Origin: Caballeronia concitans
GTDB taxonomy: Bacteria; Pseudomonadota; Gammaproteobacteria; Burkholderiales; Burkholderiaceae
DNA length: 64,000 nucleotides
Direction: 5' to 3'
Assembly (NCBI RefSeq): GCF_001544615.1
Contig: NZ_FCNV02000002.1
Span: forward strand, 558,001 to 622,000
This document shows, in pieces, positions 7,983 through 18,971 of the stretch (position 1 is the stretch's first letter; every line of letters starts with the position of its first letter). The notes beneath the pieces are model-generated. The model had not been told where the DNA came from. It searched no databases and saw only the letters and a program-made list of their open reading frames with translations. The position numbers were made by a program, and so were the translations under genes.

Positions 7983-8948
7983 ACCCGCTGTTCGCGCGTT
8001 CGGGGACGACCAGGAGCCATGCACGGCACCTGGATCAAGCGATGAACATTACCCACCTGCGTGTAACGTACCCACCCCGAACCGGATGCGCTTGAAAGAG
8101 CACTGCATCGGAAAGCATGTCGTTGTTATTCGAGACGCGCGACGCGTGCGCCGTAATACTCCGACGATCCTTGAACGGGTTCTTACGAGGCTCCGCGCCT
8201 AAATACCCACAGGCCTGAATCCACCGGGGTGCCGTAGCTCGGAGGGCCGGCACACTAGGATCGTGGGCCGATCACCAACAGGCCAGCCTAAGTCGCCGGT
8301 GAGACAAGCGCCGCCGATGTGCCTGTAACCGTGTGATTACGGAACATGGCGAACGATTTCCATCCATCTCTTCGACGTTGAATTCGAGACAGTCTGCACC
8401 TGAATCAACGGCGCGGAGTTTCGGCCGCACTGCGGCGCACAGGTACCGTTAATCTCGATGCGTGAGGTTGCTGTTTCACCGACGGACCCAACTATGCCCG
8501 AGTTGTGCAACCTGGCGAAGACTGCAGCCGCAATGAGCTGTTCGCGATCTGCCGAATTTCTTAGCGTCTAGCAAGGTCAAAGACGGTCGCTTCAGCGAAG
8601 TACGCATGGAAGCTTTGGCCGGTGACAACAGCCCGTCTGCATGACAGACTCAACTCTCCCGAAACAGCAGGGGCGGTGCCCGTGGAACATCCATGGCTAT
8701 AATAGAAAAGAAAAAAACTTCAGAGAATCAATGACCTGTGTCTGATTTCTCGCGTTGTTTCACGTATGACGACCAGATCGGCAAGGTTTTCGGTCGCACA
8801 CGCTAGTGGAATTGGCTCTCGCCGACACCGGGCCGGCAAACAAACACGATTCGTATCGATTGATACGAAAGCCGTACGTTGCCTTTTGCGTCGACATAGA
8901 TCCTCGGACGGCTTCCGAGTACCCCCGGCGTAACCGATGCGCCAAGCG

Positions 8949-9413
8949 TCAGGCCCGCCGCTTCTGCAAGTCGCGATACGGCTCGCCTGCCTTCAACTGG
9001 TCCAGCCTTGCACTGGCAATAGTCAGCGCCGCGAGGCTTGCCCGTCGTAGTTGATGATCGTAAAGCGATACGATTGCAGCCAACTGCTCCAGGTCGTTCG
9101 CGTCGACGGTCCAGACTCTAGAACGATCGCCACGAGCGAAGGTGTTGGCCATCGTTGCGTCTGCGTCGCGCAACGCTTCGTCGGGAAAGCACCCATGCCC
9201 GGCCTCGGCGAGGAATCTCGCGAGAAGCATGACTTCGGTGATGTGCTGCGCGGGTCCGATGTCGGGCGAGCCGGCGCGCAGCGCTTCGAGTGACAAATGC
9301 GCCTGAAGAGCCAGGTTATCGGCCACGGCACGTGGGATGGGAAGAAGTTGTGCTTTGCTCAGGCGCTTCTGCGTCGCTTGAGGCGAACGTGCGAAAGGAA
9401 GGGCGTTTGACAT
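8949..9413 (-). CDS. conserved hypothetical protein near the partition locus
   Basis: A 154-residue soluble, mostly helical protein starting MSNALPFARSPQATQKRL. I chose the ATG at 9413 because the frame upstream is rich in Arg/Cys/Ala and does not look coding. A typical stretch is KAQLLPIPRAVADNLALQAH (29-48), then a helical core rich in Leu and Ala with a short polar C-terminus. It resembles a small Burkholderia group that is often annotated as a Fis-like regulator, but I see no clear helix-turn-helix and would not rely on that name. It sits alone beside the centromere-like region, so a role in replicon maintenance is possible but unproven. Confidence 0.65.
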   Translation of the reverse strand: MSNALPFARSPQATQKRLSKAQLLPIPRAVADNLALQAHLSLEALRAGSPDIGPAQHITEVMLLARFLAEAGHGCFPDEALRDADATMANTFARGDRSRVWTVDANDLEQLAAIVSLYDHQLRRASLAALTIASARLDQLKAGEPYRDLQKRRA

Positions 9414-10223
9414 ATGTCGATCGTTGGTTGACCTTTCATGGTTAACGATCGCGGCGGCGAAAACCTGAAGGGTCGACTGCCATCTCGCGCAAACTGCACG
9501 AGGAACGCGCGGCGCAGCTCCCGATGTGTGCGAAGCGCGCGCCGCAATAACCATATTCGAAACCTTCGTCCCCGATTCATCGCGACAGCACCGCGCTTCA
9601 CCGGAGCGTCGCTTACCATTCGGTGCTCGCAACTTGCCGCCAGCGAACCGCAGCGGAGCGCCGCAGGGCGTTGCCGCCCTCAATAGAAACGCGTTGGCAA
9701 ACTGTGAAGGTTTGGACTGGTCACCGACATCGCGCTGAAAGAGAATGGAATGACGTCGCGTTATCTACTGGTGCCGATCGACGCGACTCATTGTTCTACC
9801 AAAACTGATTATGCAACTAACAGAGATTCCTGCGCGCGGAAGTCGTCCACGAATGCGATTGCACGATTGAGCCACGCAACGAGAGAAACTGTCGCCGCAG
9901 TGACGCTACCAGCGTCGACAACGAAAACACACCATTGCATCGATCTGCGAAGCGCGTGCCCCTCGTTTCCGTATCGAAACATGGCCAGGGGAGAAGTAAT
10001 CCAGGCCGAACTAAGGTGACTCACGGGAAGCATGGCGACGATGCGGTCGATTTCAACATCCGCACAACCGCCGTCACCGGCAACTAGCGTCGAAGACCGC
10101 GACCTCCCGCGCTTGCGGACAAGCACACCAACAGGCGCCAAAGGAGCATCCGCAGCACCGCTGCGAACACTCCCGTTCCTTGCCACATGAAAAGCAGAAG
10201 GCATCAAAACAAAGTGCAAAGCC
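9414..10223. other. gene-poor interval
   Basis: About 810 bases without a convincing gene. The longest frames lack coding-like codon use, and one would overlap the serine hydrolase. It probably holds the promoter of the 154-residue gene and little else that I can identify. Confidence 0.5.
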
Positions 10224-11273
10224 TTATGAAACCCCCACCGCCTCCCCCACCAACCCAAAGAACCGCCCCGCATGCTCCGAATTCAACCACCGTACGACCA
10301 CAGTCAATCGCGACGAAGGCTCGATCCACATAAACGAACTGCCCGCCCCGACGCCAAAATAGCTGGATGCCGGCACATCAGGAAACATCTTCCGCCCCGT
10401 ATTGAGCCACACGAGATAGCCATAGAAGGAAGCAAGCGAGCAGGGCGTCCGCATGCGCCCGATCCACTCCCTCGACAACACCCGCCGTCCCCCGACGACT
10501 CCCTCATCGACCAGCATCTGCGCGATCTTCAACTGATCGTTGGCGCTGATCGACATGCCGCCGCCCCAGTGCGTGCCGCCCGGCACGGACTGCATGCGCT
10601 TCCCGTCGATCACGACCCACGCGTGGTCATACCCCGCCCAGTTCCAGTCGTCGCTCAGCCCGCAAGGACGCGCGATCGCCTCGCGAAAAACCTCCGGCAG
10701 CGGCTTGCGAAACAGATGCAGCAACGCAAGCGATAGCTGATTGATCCGCACATCGTTGTATTCCCAATACGTGCCGGGCGTTTGCAGCGGCCGCAGATCA
10801 CCCTTCTTGCCGTTGGGTGGATCGCCGAACGTCACCGCGCGATAGTGATCCGCCTGATCCGAAAGCCCGAAGCACTCGCCCTGCCATTCGCTCGTCTGCT
10901 GCAGCAAGTGCGCCCACGTGATCGGCGCGTTATGCGGATCGTCGAAGCCGATGCCCGGCACACGCTCGCGCACGGGCTCGTCAGGATCGGGCAACAGGCC
11001 GCGATCGTGCGCCACGCCCGCCAGCAACGCGAGATACGTCTTCGCGATGCTGAAGGTCAGATCCGCGCGATCCGGTTCGCCCCACGTCGCCAGCACGCGA
11101 CCATCGAGCGCGATCGCACCGGACACCGGCCCGCGATCGTGCACCGGCCCGAGCAGCCGGTTCCACGGCGGCGGATCGTTGACATGCACGCCCCAGTTCC
11201 CGTGAACTTGACGATCCCACGTCGATTCATGCTCGATTGAAAACTGAATCGCGCGTTGCAATGCTTCATTCAT
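10224..11273 (-). CDS. serine hydrolase of the beta-lactamase (class C/EstB) family
   Basis: 349 residues. The catalytic SxxK is SIAK (Ser75-Lys78), with the second-motif tyrosine at Tyr172 (EYNDVR, an Asp where many relatives have Asn). Near the C-terminus, a HxG-like region is replaced by GVGAGSS. There is no signal peptide, so it acts in the cytoplasm, unlike true beta-lactamases. It is the last gene of a leftward operon: M20 peptidase (12591), MHS permease (11302) and this gene, with only 28 bases before it. It may cleave an ester or amide of the compound that the permease imports. The exact substrate is unknown. Confidence 0.85.
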   Translation of the reverse strand: MNEALQRAIQFSIEHESTWDRQVHGNWGVHVNDPPPWNRLLGPVHDRGPVSGAIALDGRVLATWGEPDRADLTFSIAKTYLALLAGVAHDRGLLPDPDEPVRERVPGIGFDDPHNAPITWAHLLQQTSEWQGECFGLSDQADHYRAVTFGDPPNGKKGDLRPLQTPGTYWEYNDVRINQLSLALLHLFRKPLPEVFREAIARPCGLSDDWNWAGYDHAWVVIDGKRMQSVPGGTHWGGGMSISANDQLKIAQMLVDEGVVGGRRVLSREWIGRMRTPCSLASFYGYLVWLNTGRKMFPDVPASSYFGVGAGSSFMWIEPSSRLTVVVRWLNSEHAGRFFGLVGEAVGVS

Positions 11274-11301
11274 GAGAGGGCTTCCTGACTGGATTCGAAA
11301 T

Positions 11302-12594
11302 TCAACGCACGTCGAGCCGCTTGCGCGCCCAAACGAGCGTGAACAGGCTCACGACCGCGGCGATCATCAGATACAGCCCCGGCGCGAGATTGTTGTGCGT
11401 CACGGCGATGAGCGATGCCACCGCCAGCGGCGTGAAGCCGCCGAACACCGTCGTGCCGATGTTGTAGCCGAACGCCATGCCCGTCGTGCGCGTGGCGGTC
11501 GGAAAGAGTTCGGACATGAGCGCGGGAATCGGCGCGAAATACGTCGCCTTGAGCAGCGCGACCCAGATGACCGCGGCGAGCAGCGTCGGCAGCGACGGAT
11601 GCGCGTTCATGAACATGAACGCCGGATAGACCGTGAGGAAGAAAATTACCCCGGTCACGAGCATGATGCGCGTGCGCCCGTACTTGTCCGACAGATGGCC
11701 GACCACCGGCACGAGCACCATCATGATGAAGCCCGCCGTCAGCGTCGCGATGAAGCCGGACGACGGCGCAAGCCCCAACTGACGCGCCGCGTACGTCGGC
11801 ATATAGAGCAGCATGTAGTTCGCGGTCGTCGTGAGGACGAGCGATCCGATCGACACCAGCAGCCGCTCCTTCTGCGTTGCGAGCAGTTCGCGCACGGGCG
11901 ACGCGACCTTCTCCGCTTGCTCGAACTCGGGCGTCTCGTCCATGCGTCGGCGAATATACAAACCGATCGGACCGATCAGGACACCGAACAAAAATGGAAT
12001 ACGCCATCCCCAGCCTTCGAGTTGCGCGGGCGTCAGCGTGCTGGTCAGCACCGCGCCGAACAGCGACGCAAGCAGCGTGCTCGCGCCCTGGCTCGAGAAC
12101 TGCCAGCTCGACATGAAGCCTCGGCGTTCCGGCGCATGTTCGACGAGAAACGCCGTCGAGCTGCCGAACTCGCCGCCCGCCGAAAACCCCTGCATGAGCC
12201 GCGACACGAAGATGAGCACGGGCGCGGCGAGTCCGATGGTCGCGTACGAAGGCATCAACGCGACCATCGCGGTGCCGACCGTCATCATCGCGATGGACAG
12301 CGTGAGCGACGCCTTGCGCCCATGACGATCGCTATACGAGCCGAGCACGAGTGCGCCAACCGGCCGCGCAAGATAGGAGAGCGCGAACGTGCCGAGCGTG
12401 AGCAGCAGCGAGACGGTGTGATCGTGCGTCGGAAAAAACAGCTTCGACAACGTGCCCGCGAAGTAGCCGTACACGACGAGATCGTAGAACTCGAGCGCGT
12501 TGCCGACCGACGTCGCGACGATCAGCCGGGCGATCTTCTTCTGCGTGGCCTGCTCCTGCGGCCGCGCGGAAAGGGTGACGGATTCAGTGCTCAT
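11302..12594 (-). CDS. MFS permease, metabolite:H+ symporter type
   Basis: 430 residues with twelve predicted membrane helices. The early motif GNALEFYDLVVYGYFAGTLS and the loop GSYSDRHGRKASLT are hallmarks of the metabolite:proton symporter group (citrate, alpha-ketoglutarate, proline-betaine and shikimate carriers). Acting in the inner membrane, it should import an organic acid or amide with protons. Its start overlaps the stop of the M20 peptidase by 4 bases (ATGA), so the two are translationally coupled. The serine hydrolase follows. The substrate is likely the one hydrolysed by the two partner enzymes. Confidence 0.9.
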   Translation of the reverse strand: MSTESVTLSARPQEQATQKKIARLIVATSVGNALEFYDLVVYGYFAGTLSKLFFPTHDHTVSLLLTLGTFALSYLARPVGALVLGSYSDRHGRKASLTLSIAMMTVGTAMVALMPSYATIGLAAPVLIFVSRLMQGFSAGGEFGSSTAFLVEHAPERRGFMSSWQFSSQGASTLLASLFGAVLTSTLTPAQLEGWGWRIPFLFGVLIGPIGLYIRRRMDETPEFEQAEKVASPVRELLATQKERLLVSIGSLVLTTTANYMLLYMPTYAARQLGLAPSSGFIATLTAGFIMMVLVPVVGHLSDKYGRTRIMLVTGVIFFLTVYPAFMFMNAHPSLPTLLAAVIWVALLKATYFAPIPALMSELFPTATRTTGMAFGYNIGTTVFGGFTPLAVASLIAVTHNNLAPGLYLMIAAVVSLFTLVWARKRLDVR

Positions 12595-14033
12595 CGCGAA
12601 CGGCCTCCGGTCGTCTTGCGCGGAAGATGGCGCGCGGGGTTGCCGTCGCCGGCGTCGCCTTCACGCGCGCCGAGATCCCAGAACAGGCCCGCCATGATGC
12701 GCAAGCCTTCGCTCGCCACCGAGCCGAGCAGATGCTCGTCCGGCGCGTGCTGCGAGCAGCCGGGATAGGAATGCGGCACCCAGAGCGTCGGCATGCCGAG
12801 GACATCTGCGAACACGTCGTTCGGCAGCGTGCCGCCGAGATTCGGCAGCAGCACGGGCCGCGCGCCGGTCGTCTGCTCGAGCGATCGCAGCGCCCACTGC
12901 ACCCACGGATTGTCCGGATCGACGCGCGTGGCCGGCATGCCGCGCTCGACTTCGACATCGACCATTGGGAAGCCGTGTGCATCGAGATGACGACGCACGA
13001 TCTGCTGCAGATTCTTCCAGTTGGTGCCGACGACGAACCGCATCTGCATGTGCGCGTACGCGCTCGGCGGGATCGCGTTGACGGGCTTCTCCGGATTGCC
13101 GGTGCGAAACGCCAGCACTTCGACGTTATTCCAGCCGAACACGCGCTGCGTCGGCGTGAGGCCGGGTTCGCCATAATCGGCATCGACGTCCGGCTCGCCC
13201 GGATTGCCGCCCACGGTGATGTCCGCGAGCGCGCGCACGACCGCATCCGGAATCGCGGGCGGGCGCAGTCCTTCGACCAGGATCTTGCCGTTCGCATCGA
13301 CCATCGTTGCAATCGCGTTCGCGAGCACGATCCCCGGATTGCGCAGCAAGCCGCCCCAGTTGCCCGAGTGATGCGCGCCGTCGCGCAACTTGACGTCGAG
13401 CCTGAAATTAATGACGCCGCGCGAGCCCAGGAACATCGTCGGGCGATCGGCGGCGAGGCGCGGGCCGTCGGATGCGATCAGGACGTCGGCGGCGAGTTCG
13501 TCGCGTAATTGCTCGCAGACGGCGAAGAGGCCCGGCGATCCGACTTCCTCGCCGGTTTCGATCAAGAGCTTCAGGTTGAAGCCGAGCTTGCCGTCGCGCG
13601 CGTCGAGCACGGCTTTCAGTGCGGCGAGATTGATGCTGTGCTGGCCCTTGTTGTCGGCGGTGCCGCGTCCATACCAGCGGTCGCCGTCGACCGTCACGCG
13701 CCACGGCGAAAGGCCTTCGGACCATTGCGCGTCGTAGCCGCGCACCACGTCGCCGTGACCGTAGCTGAGCACGGTCGGCAGGTCGTCGCCTTCATGGCGA
13801 TGCGCGACTAGAAACGGCCCCACGCCCGCGACCGGATTCGCGACGATGCGGCAGTTGAAGCCCCAGGCGTTGAGCGTCGGCGTGAGCTCCTCGTTCAGAT
13901 AGGCGGCGAGGCGTTCGCCGCTGTCGGCCTCCTGGCTTTCGGTGCGATACGCAACGCGCCGCTGCAGGTCATCGAGGAACGCGCCGGAATCGTAATGGCG
14001 CGTGGCGAGTTGAATGGCGGTGTCGCGGGTCAC
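12591..14033 (-). CDS. M20 family metallopeptidase
   Basis: 480 residues of the ArgE/DapE/carboxypeptidase G2 family. The two-zinc site is visible: HGD (His93, Asp95), Asp127 in GRGTADNKGQ, and the catalytic pair Glu162-Glu163 in ETGEEVGSPG. The start is a GTG at 14033 with a good Shine-Dalgarno GGAGA a few bases upstream. It should hydrolyse a peptide or N-acyl amino acid in the cytoplasm. It heads an operon with an MHS permease and a serine hydrolase, and a LysR gene is divergent 139 bases away and probably controls it. The exact substrate cannot be read. Confidence 0.9.
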   Translation of the reverse strand: MTRDTAIQLATRHYDSGAFLDDLQRRVAYRTESQEADSGERLAAYLNEELTPTLNAWGFNCRIVANPVAGVGPFLVAHRHEGDDLPTVLSYGHGDVVRGYDAQWSEGLSPWRVTVDGDRWYGRGTADNKGQHSINLAALKAVLDARDGKLGFNLKLLIETGEEVGSPGLFAVCEQLRDELAADVLIASDGPRLAADRPTMFLGSRGVINFRLDVKLRDGAHHSGNWGGLLRNPGIVLANAIATMVDANGKILVEGLRPPAIPDAVVRALADITVGGNPGEPDVDADYGEPGLTPTQRVFGWNNVEVLAFRTGNPEKPVNAIPPSAYAHMQMRFVVGTNWKNLQQIVRRHLDAHGFPMVDVEVERGMPATRVDPDNPWVQWALRSLEQTTGARPVLLPNLGGTLPNDVFADVLGMPTLWVPHSYPGCSQHAPDEHLLGSVASEGLRIMAGLFWDLGAREGDAGDGNPARHLPRKTTGGRSR

Positions 14034-14172
14034 ATCGTTCTCCGTCTGATTCGAACAGGGCAGCTAGTGCCGCCGACGAATCATGCTGACGTGGACGATA
14101 TTTCTGGACAATTACAATATTTTTCAGGAACCTTTGCCGTTTCGGCAAAGCGCGCATCGGCGAAAAGACCTC

Positions 14173-15078
14173 ATGGATCAGACGGCGTTACGGTATTTCC
14201 TCGAAGTGGCCCGCAGCGGTTCGCTCAGCAAGGCGTCGGAGCGGCTCTTCGTGGCGGTGTCGGCGCTGAGCCGGCAGATCGCGAAGATCGAAGAGCAAAT
14301 GGGTACGCCGCTTTTCGAGCGCCGTCCGCGCGGCATGGTGCTGACCGAAGCGGGGCGCTTGCTCGCGAATCACGCGCGGCGCAGCCAGCTGGAGGAAGAG
14401 CGCATCATCGACGAAATTCAGGGCTTGAGCGCGGGCGGCCGCGCGACCATTCGCATCGCGGCATCCGAGGGCGTCGCGCCGGATTTCTTGCCGCAGGCGT
14501 TCGCGCATTTCCTGAAGACGCATCCGCGCGCGCATTTTCAGCTCGATGTCTCCGCGCCGTCCATCGCGACCCAGCGCGTGCGCGACGGCACGCACGACAT
14601 CGCCGTGTGTTTCAGCATGGCGCCAGAAGAGAACGTTCAGGTGCAGTACGCGCAGCGCGCACCCGTCTATGCGCTGATGCGGCGCGGGCATCCGCTCGCG
14701 TCGCGCGAAGCGGTGTCGCTGACGGATCTTCACGCGTGGCCGCTCGCGATGCACAACCAGGGCGGCACGCTCCGCCAGCTATTCGATATTGCGTGCAGCC
14801 TCGAAGGCCTCGTCTTCGAGCCGGCGTTCGTCAGCAACTATCACACGGCGATGCAGAGCTTCGTCCGCCTCACCGACGCCGTCACGCTCACGGGCTATCT
14901 CACCGTGCGCAGCCGCCTCGAATCGGATGGACTCGCGGCCGTGCCCATCACCAATCCCGAGTTGCATCAACGCACGCTGCAAATTCAGACGATGGCCGGG
15001 CGCACCTTGCCGCAGGCGGTCATCGCGTTCGTCGAACTGCTGAAGCGGGCGATCGAGGAGCCGGAAGTCATCGATTGA
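14173..15078 (+). CDS. LysR-type transcriptional regulator
   Basis: 301 residues. The N-terminal winged helix-turn-helix (1-60, ALRYFLEVARSGSLSKASE then LSRQIAKIEEQMGTPLFERR) is typical of LysR, with a two-lobed periplasmic-binding-like effector domain from about 90 to 300. I chose the ATG at 14173; upstream codons in the same frame look non-coding. It is divergent from the M20/MHS/serine hydrolase operon and most likely its activator, responding to the substrate or a breakdown product. Confidence 0.9.
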   Translation: MDQTALRYFLEVARSGSLSKASERLFVAVSALSRQIAKIEEQMGTPLFERRPRGMVLTEAGRLLANHARRSQLEEERIIDEIQGLSAGGRATIRIAASEGVAPDFLPQAFAHFLKTHPRAHFQLDVSAPSIATQRVRDGTHDIAVCFSMAPEENVQVQYAQRAPVYALMRRGHPLASREAVSLTDLHAWPLAMHNQGGTLRQLFDIACSLEGLVFEPAFVSNYHTAMQSFVRLTDAVTLTGYLTVRSRLESDGLAAVPITNPELHQRTLQIQTMAGRTLPQAVIAFVELLKRAIEEPEVID

Positions 15079-15273
15079 AGGCGCGCGCGGATACCGATGC
15101 CTTCGCGTCCGCGGTCAAGGTGACGATCTCCGGTTCTTGCTATTTGCTTCGGACCACGAATCAATAGCTACGCATTCACGATGTGCCGCAGGACAGTCGA
15201 TGATTTTGGCCGATACGGCGGAATGTGCGCGTTCTCGTGCCGAGCGTCGACGCCACCATGCAATCCCCATTCC

Positions 15274-15762
15274 TCAAACCGGAAACGCCGTCGTTGACAA
15301 AATCTCCCGCAACACGACAAACGTGCGTATCTGCCGCACACCAGGCAAATAAAGCAGCTTCTCCGCATGCAGCCGATTGAAGCTGTCGCTATCGCGCGTG
15401 CGGATCAGCATGAAGAAATCGAATTCGCCGGTGACGACGTGACATTCCATGCAGCCCGGCACTTTCTGCGCCGCCTTCTCGAACGCGGTGAACGACTCGG
15501 GCGTCGACCGGTCGAGCACCACGCCGATCAGCACGAGCATGCCCGCATCGAGTGCTTTCGGATTGAGCAGCGCGACGGTCGCGCGTATGAGACCCGCTTC
15601 GCGCAGCCGCTCGACGCGCCGCAGGCACGCGGGCGGACTCAGATTGACCTTGGCCGCGAGCGCGACGTTGGAGATGGATGCATCGCGTTGAAGCTGGCGG
15701 AGAATCGCGCGGTCGACGCGGTCCGTCTGATGCGGCTCTTGCGAAAGCGAGGCTTTTTTCAT
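15274..15762 (-). CDS. acdR: Lrp/AsnC-type regulator of acdS (AcdR-like)
   Basis: 162 residues. An N-terminal helix-turn-helix (DRAILRQLQRDASISNVALA and LSPPACLRRVERLREAG) is followed by a RAM ligand domain (about 75-155). It is divergent from acdS, the known position of AcdR, the Lrp-type protein that activates ACC deaminase genes when ACC is present. The chosen ATG at 15762 avoids an upstream in-frame extension that does not look coding. The 177-base gap to acdS contains an inverted repeat that could be its operator. The gene symbol rests on position and family. Confidence 0.85.
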   Translation of the reverse strand: MKKASLSQEPHQTDRVDRAILRQLQRDASISNVALAAKVNLSPPACLRRVERLREAGLIRATVALLNPKALDAGMLVLIGVVLDRSTPESFTAFEKAAQKVPGCMECHVVTGEFDFFMLIRTRDSDSFNRLHAEKLLYLPGVRQIRTFVVLREILSTTAFPV

Positions 15763-15803
15763 TGCGTGAACATGGCTCAAAACGAAACGAATCGACGGGA
15801 GTA

Positions 15804-15847
15804 GCGAAAATGCACTCACAACGTTAGGCCGATCGCATTTTTTTCGC
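15804..15847. promoter_or_regulatory. imperfect inverted repeat, candidate AcdR operator
   Basis: GCGAAAATGC (15804-15813) faces GCATTTTTTTCGC (15835-15847) between acdR and acdS. The AT-rich centre and dyad suit an Lrp-type site. Confidence 0.4.
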
Positions 15848-15939
15848 AACCCGGCGGATCGCGACTTTCCCTACGATTGACCACGAGGCGTCGCGCACAT
15901 ACGCGCGGCTGCCATGACTCAATCACGAGGATGTCGATC

Positions 15940-16956
15940 ATGAATCTGCAACGTTTTCCCCGCTATCAGCTCACCTTCGGGCCGACGCCCATCCAGCCGC
16001 TCAAGCGTTTGAGCGCGCATCTCGGCGGCAAGGTCGATCTGTATGCCAAGCGCGAGGACTGCAACAGCGGCCTCGCGTTCGGGGGCAACAAGACGCGCAA
16101 GCTCGAATATCTGATTCCCGAAGCGCTCGAACAGGGCTGCGATACGCTCGTCTCCATCGGCGGCATTCAGTCGAATCAGACGCGGCAAGTCGCGGCGGTA
16201 GCGGCCCATCTCGGCATGAAATGCGTGCTCGTGCAGGAAAACTGGGTCAATTACTCGGATGCCGTGTACGACCGCGTCGGCAATATTCAGCTTTCGCGGA
16301 TGATGGGCGCGGACGTGCGGCTCGTCGCCGATGGCTTCGATATCGGCATCCGCAAAAGCTGGCAGGACGCGATGGACAGCGTGCGCGAAGCGGGCGGCAA
16401 GCCGTTCCCGATTCCCGCCGGATGCTCGGAGCATCCGCTGGGCGGCTTAGGCTTCGTCGGTTTCGCGGAGGAAGTGCGCCAGCAGGAAACGGAACTCGGC
16501 TTCAAGTTCGATTACATCGTCGTGTGCTCGGTGACGGGCAGCACGCAGGCGGGCATGGTCGTCGGATTCGCCGCCGATGGCCGCGCGCGACGCGTCATCG
16601 GCATCGATGCGTCGGCCAAGCCGCAGCAGACGCACGAGCAGATCACGCGCATCGCGAAGCACACGGCGGCGCTCGTCGACCTGGGACAGGACATCACGCG
16701 CGACGACGTGATTCTCGACACGCGCTTCGGCGGCCCCGAATACGGCCTGCCGAACGATGGCACGCTCGAAGCCATCCGCCTTTGCGCGCGGCTCGAAGGC
16801 GTGCTCACCGATCCCGTCTACGAAGGTAAATCCATGGACGGCATGATCCAGATGGTGCGCAACGGCGAGTTCCCCGAGGGATCGAAGGTCTTGTACGCGC
16901 ATCTCGGCGGCGTGCCCGCGCTGAACGCCTATAGCTTCCTCTTTCGCAACGGCTGA
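15940..16956 (+). CDS. acdS: 1-aminocyclopropane-1-carboxylate (ACC) deaminase
   Basis: 338 residues, the usual length. This PLP enzyme opens ACC, the plant ethylene precursor, to 2-oxobutanoate and ammonia. All residues known to matter are in place: the PLP lysine Lys51 ([10 protein letters not shown]), Ser78, Tyr268, Tyr294-Glu295 (DPVYEGKS) and Leu322. Glu295 and Leu322 separate true ACC deaminases from D-cysteine desulfhydrases. The ATG at 15940 gives the standard N-terminus [14 protein letters not shown]. The divergent Lrp-type gene is its regulator. The protein allows use of ACC as a nitrogen source and lowers ethylene in host plants. Confidence 0.97.
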   Translation: MNLQRFPRYQLTFGPTPIQPLKRLSAHLGGKVDLYAKREDCNSGLAFGGNKTRKLEYLIPEALEQGCDTLVSIGGIQSNQTRQVAAVAAHLGMKCVLVQENWVNYSDAVYDRVGNIQLSRMMGADVRLVADGFDIGIRKSWQDAMDSVREAGGKPFPIPAGCSEHPLGGLGFVGFAEEVRQQETELGFKFDYIVVCSVTGSTQAGMVVGFAADGRARRVIGIDASAKPQQTHEQITRIAKHTAALVDLGQDITRDDVILDTRFGGPEYGLPNDGTLEAIRLCARLEGVLTDPVYEGKSMDGMIQMVRNGEFPEGSKVLYAHLGGVPALNAYSFLFRNG

Positions 16957-17038
16957 CGCTTTACCTCCCGCGTAATCGACGCAACGCGCGGCCAGGCCGA
17001 AGATTCCCGTACGCGACATACACAAAGGGAGCTTTGAA

Positions 17039-17359
17039 ATGACCGCATACGCGATTGGCCATCTTCACGAAGTCGAGATGTGCGCGGATATCGTCGAGTA
17101 TCTGGAGCGTATCGACGATACGCTCGCGCCTTTCGACGGCCGCTTCATCATCCACGGCGGACGCTGCGACGTGCGCGAGGGCGAGTGGAAGGGCGATCTG
17201 ATCGTGACCGCCTTCCCGGATCTTTCGCGCGCCCGCGACTGGTACGCGTCGGACGCGTATCGGCGCATTCTGCCGCTGCGCACGCGCCATGCGAGCGGCG
17301 CGGTGTTCTTTATCGATGGCGTCGATGCCGCCCACAAAGCCACCGACATCCTCCGTTAG
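17039..17359 (+). CDS. DUF1330 family protein
   Basis: 106 residues with the dimeric alpha-beta barrel pattern of DUF1330: an early edge strand, then FIIHGGRCDVREGEWKGDLI and the ARDWYASDAYRRILPLR helix common to the family. No catalytic function is established for DUF1330. It lies 82 bases after acdS in the same direction and could share its transcript, but has its own purine-rich ribosome-binding region (AAAGGGAG). Confidence 0.85.
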   Translation: MTAYAIGHLHEVEMCADIVEYLERIDDTLAPFDGRFIIHGGRCDVREGEWKGDLIVTAFPDLSRARDWYASDAYRRILPLRTRHASGAVFFIDGVDAAHKATDILR

Positions 17360-17489
17360 CGAGCCTTCGGCGGCGACGGGCTAAACTTGCGGTTTCCCGC
17401 AGTTTTCAGCAGCTTTCGGCCTCGCGCATGCGAAAACGCGCGTGTGCGCGCGCAATCGCTCAACTTGTCTTATGACCGGGCATGGTTGA

Positions 17490-18872
<1,383 letters not shown>

Positions 18873-18971
18873 CGCTCGCATCCCGCTTGCCGGACGGGCG
18901 CGCCGCGTTCTGCGGGGCCGCGCCCATCCGCGTATCCTGTGCGTCTTGCAACCGATTCCAGGGAGCCGCAC

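Larger units (their letters stand above)
7126..8948. other. gene-free centromere-like region
   Basis: About 1.8 kb with no open frame that looks coding: short frames only, mixed codon use, and lower GC than the neighbours. The four 14-base palindromes lie in its first 860 bases, and an 8-base inverted repeat with a 4-base spacer (TTCGTATC/GATACGAA) is at 8850-8869. The rest (about 7990-8840) shows no clear feature. The best reading is a partition (centromere) region plus spacer. Confidence 0.6.

Noticed and set aside
8756-8765. Half of the universal chromosomal parS (TGTTTCACGT)
   Set aside because: Only 10 of 16 bases match and the other half is missing, so chance is more likely than a true site.
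9809-10273. Open frame of 154 residues on the minus strand
   Set aside because: Codon use is unlike neighbours, no domain is recognisable, and it overlaps the serine hydrolase end by 50 bases.
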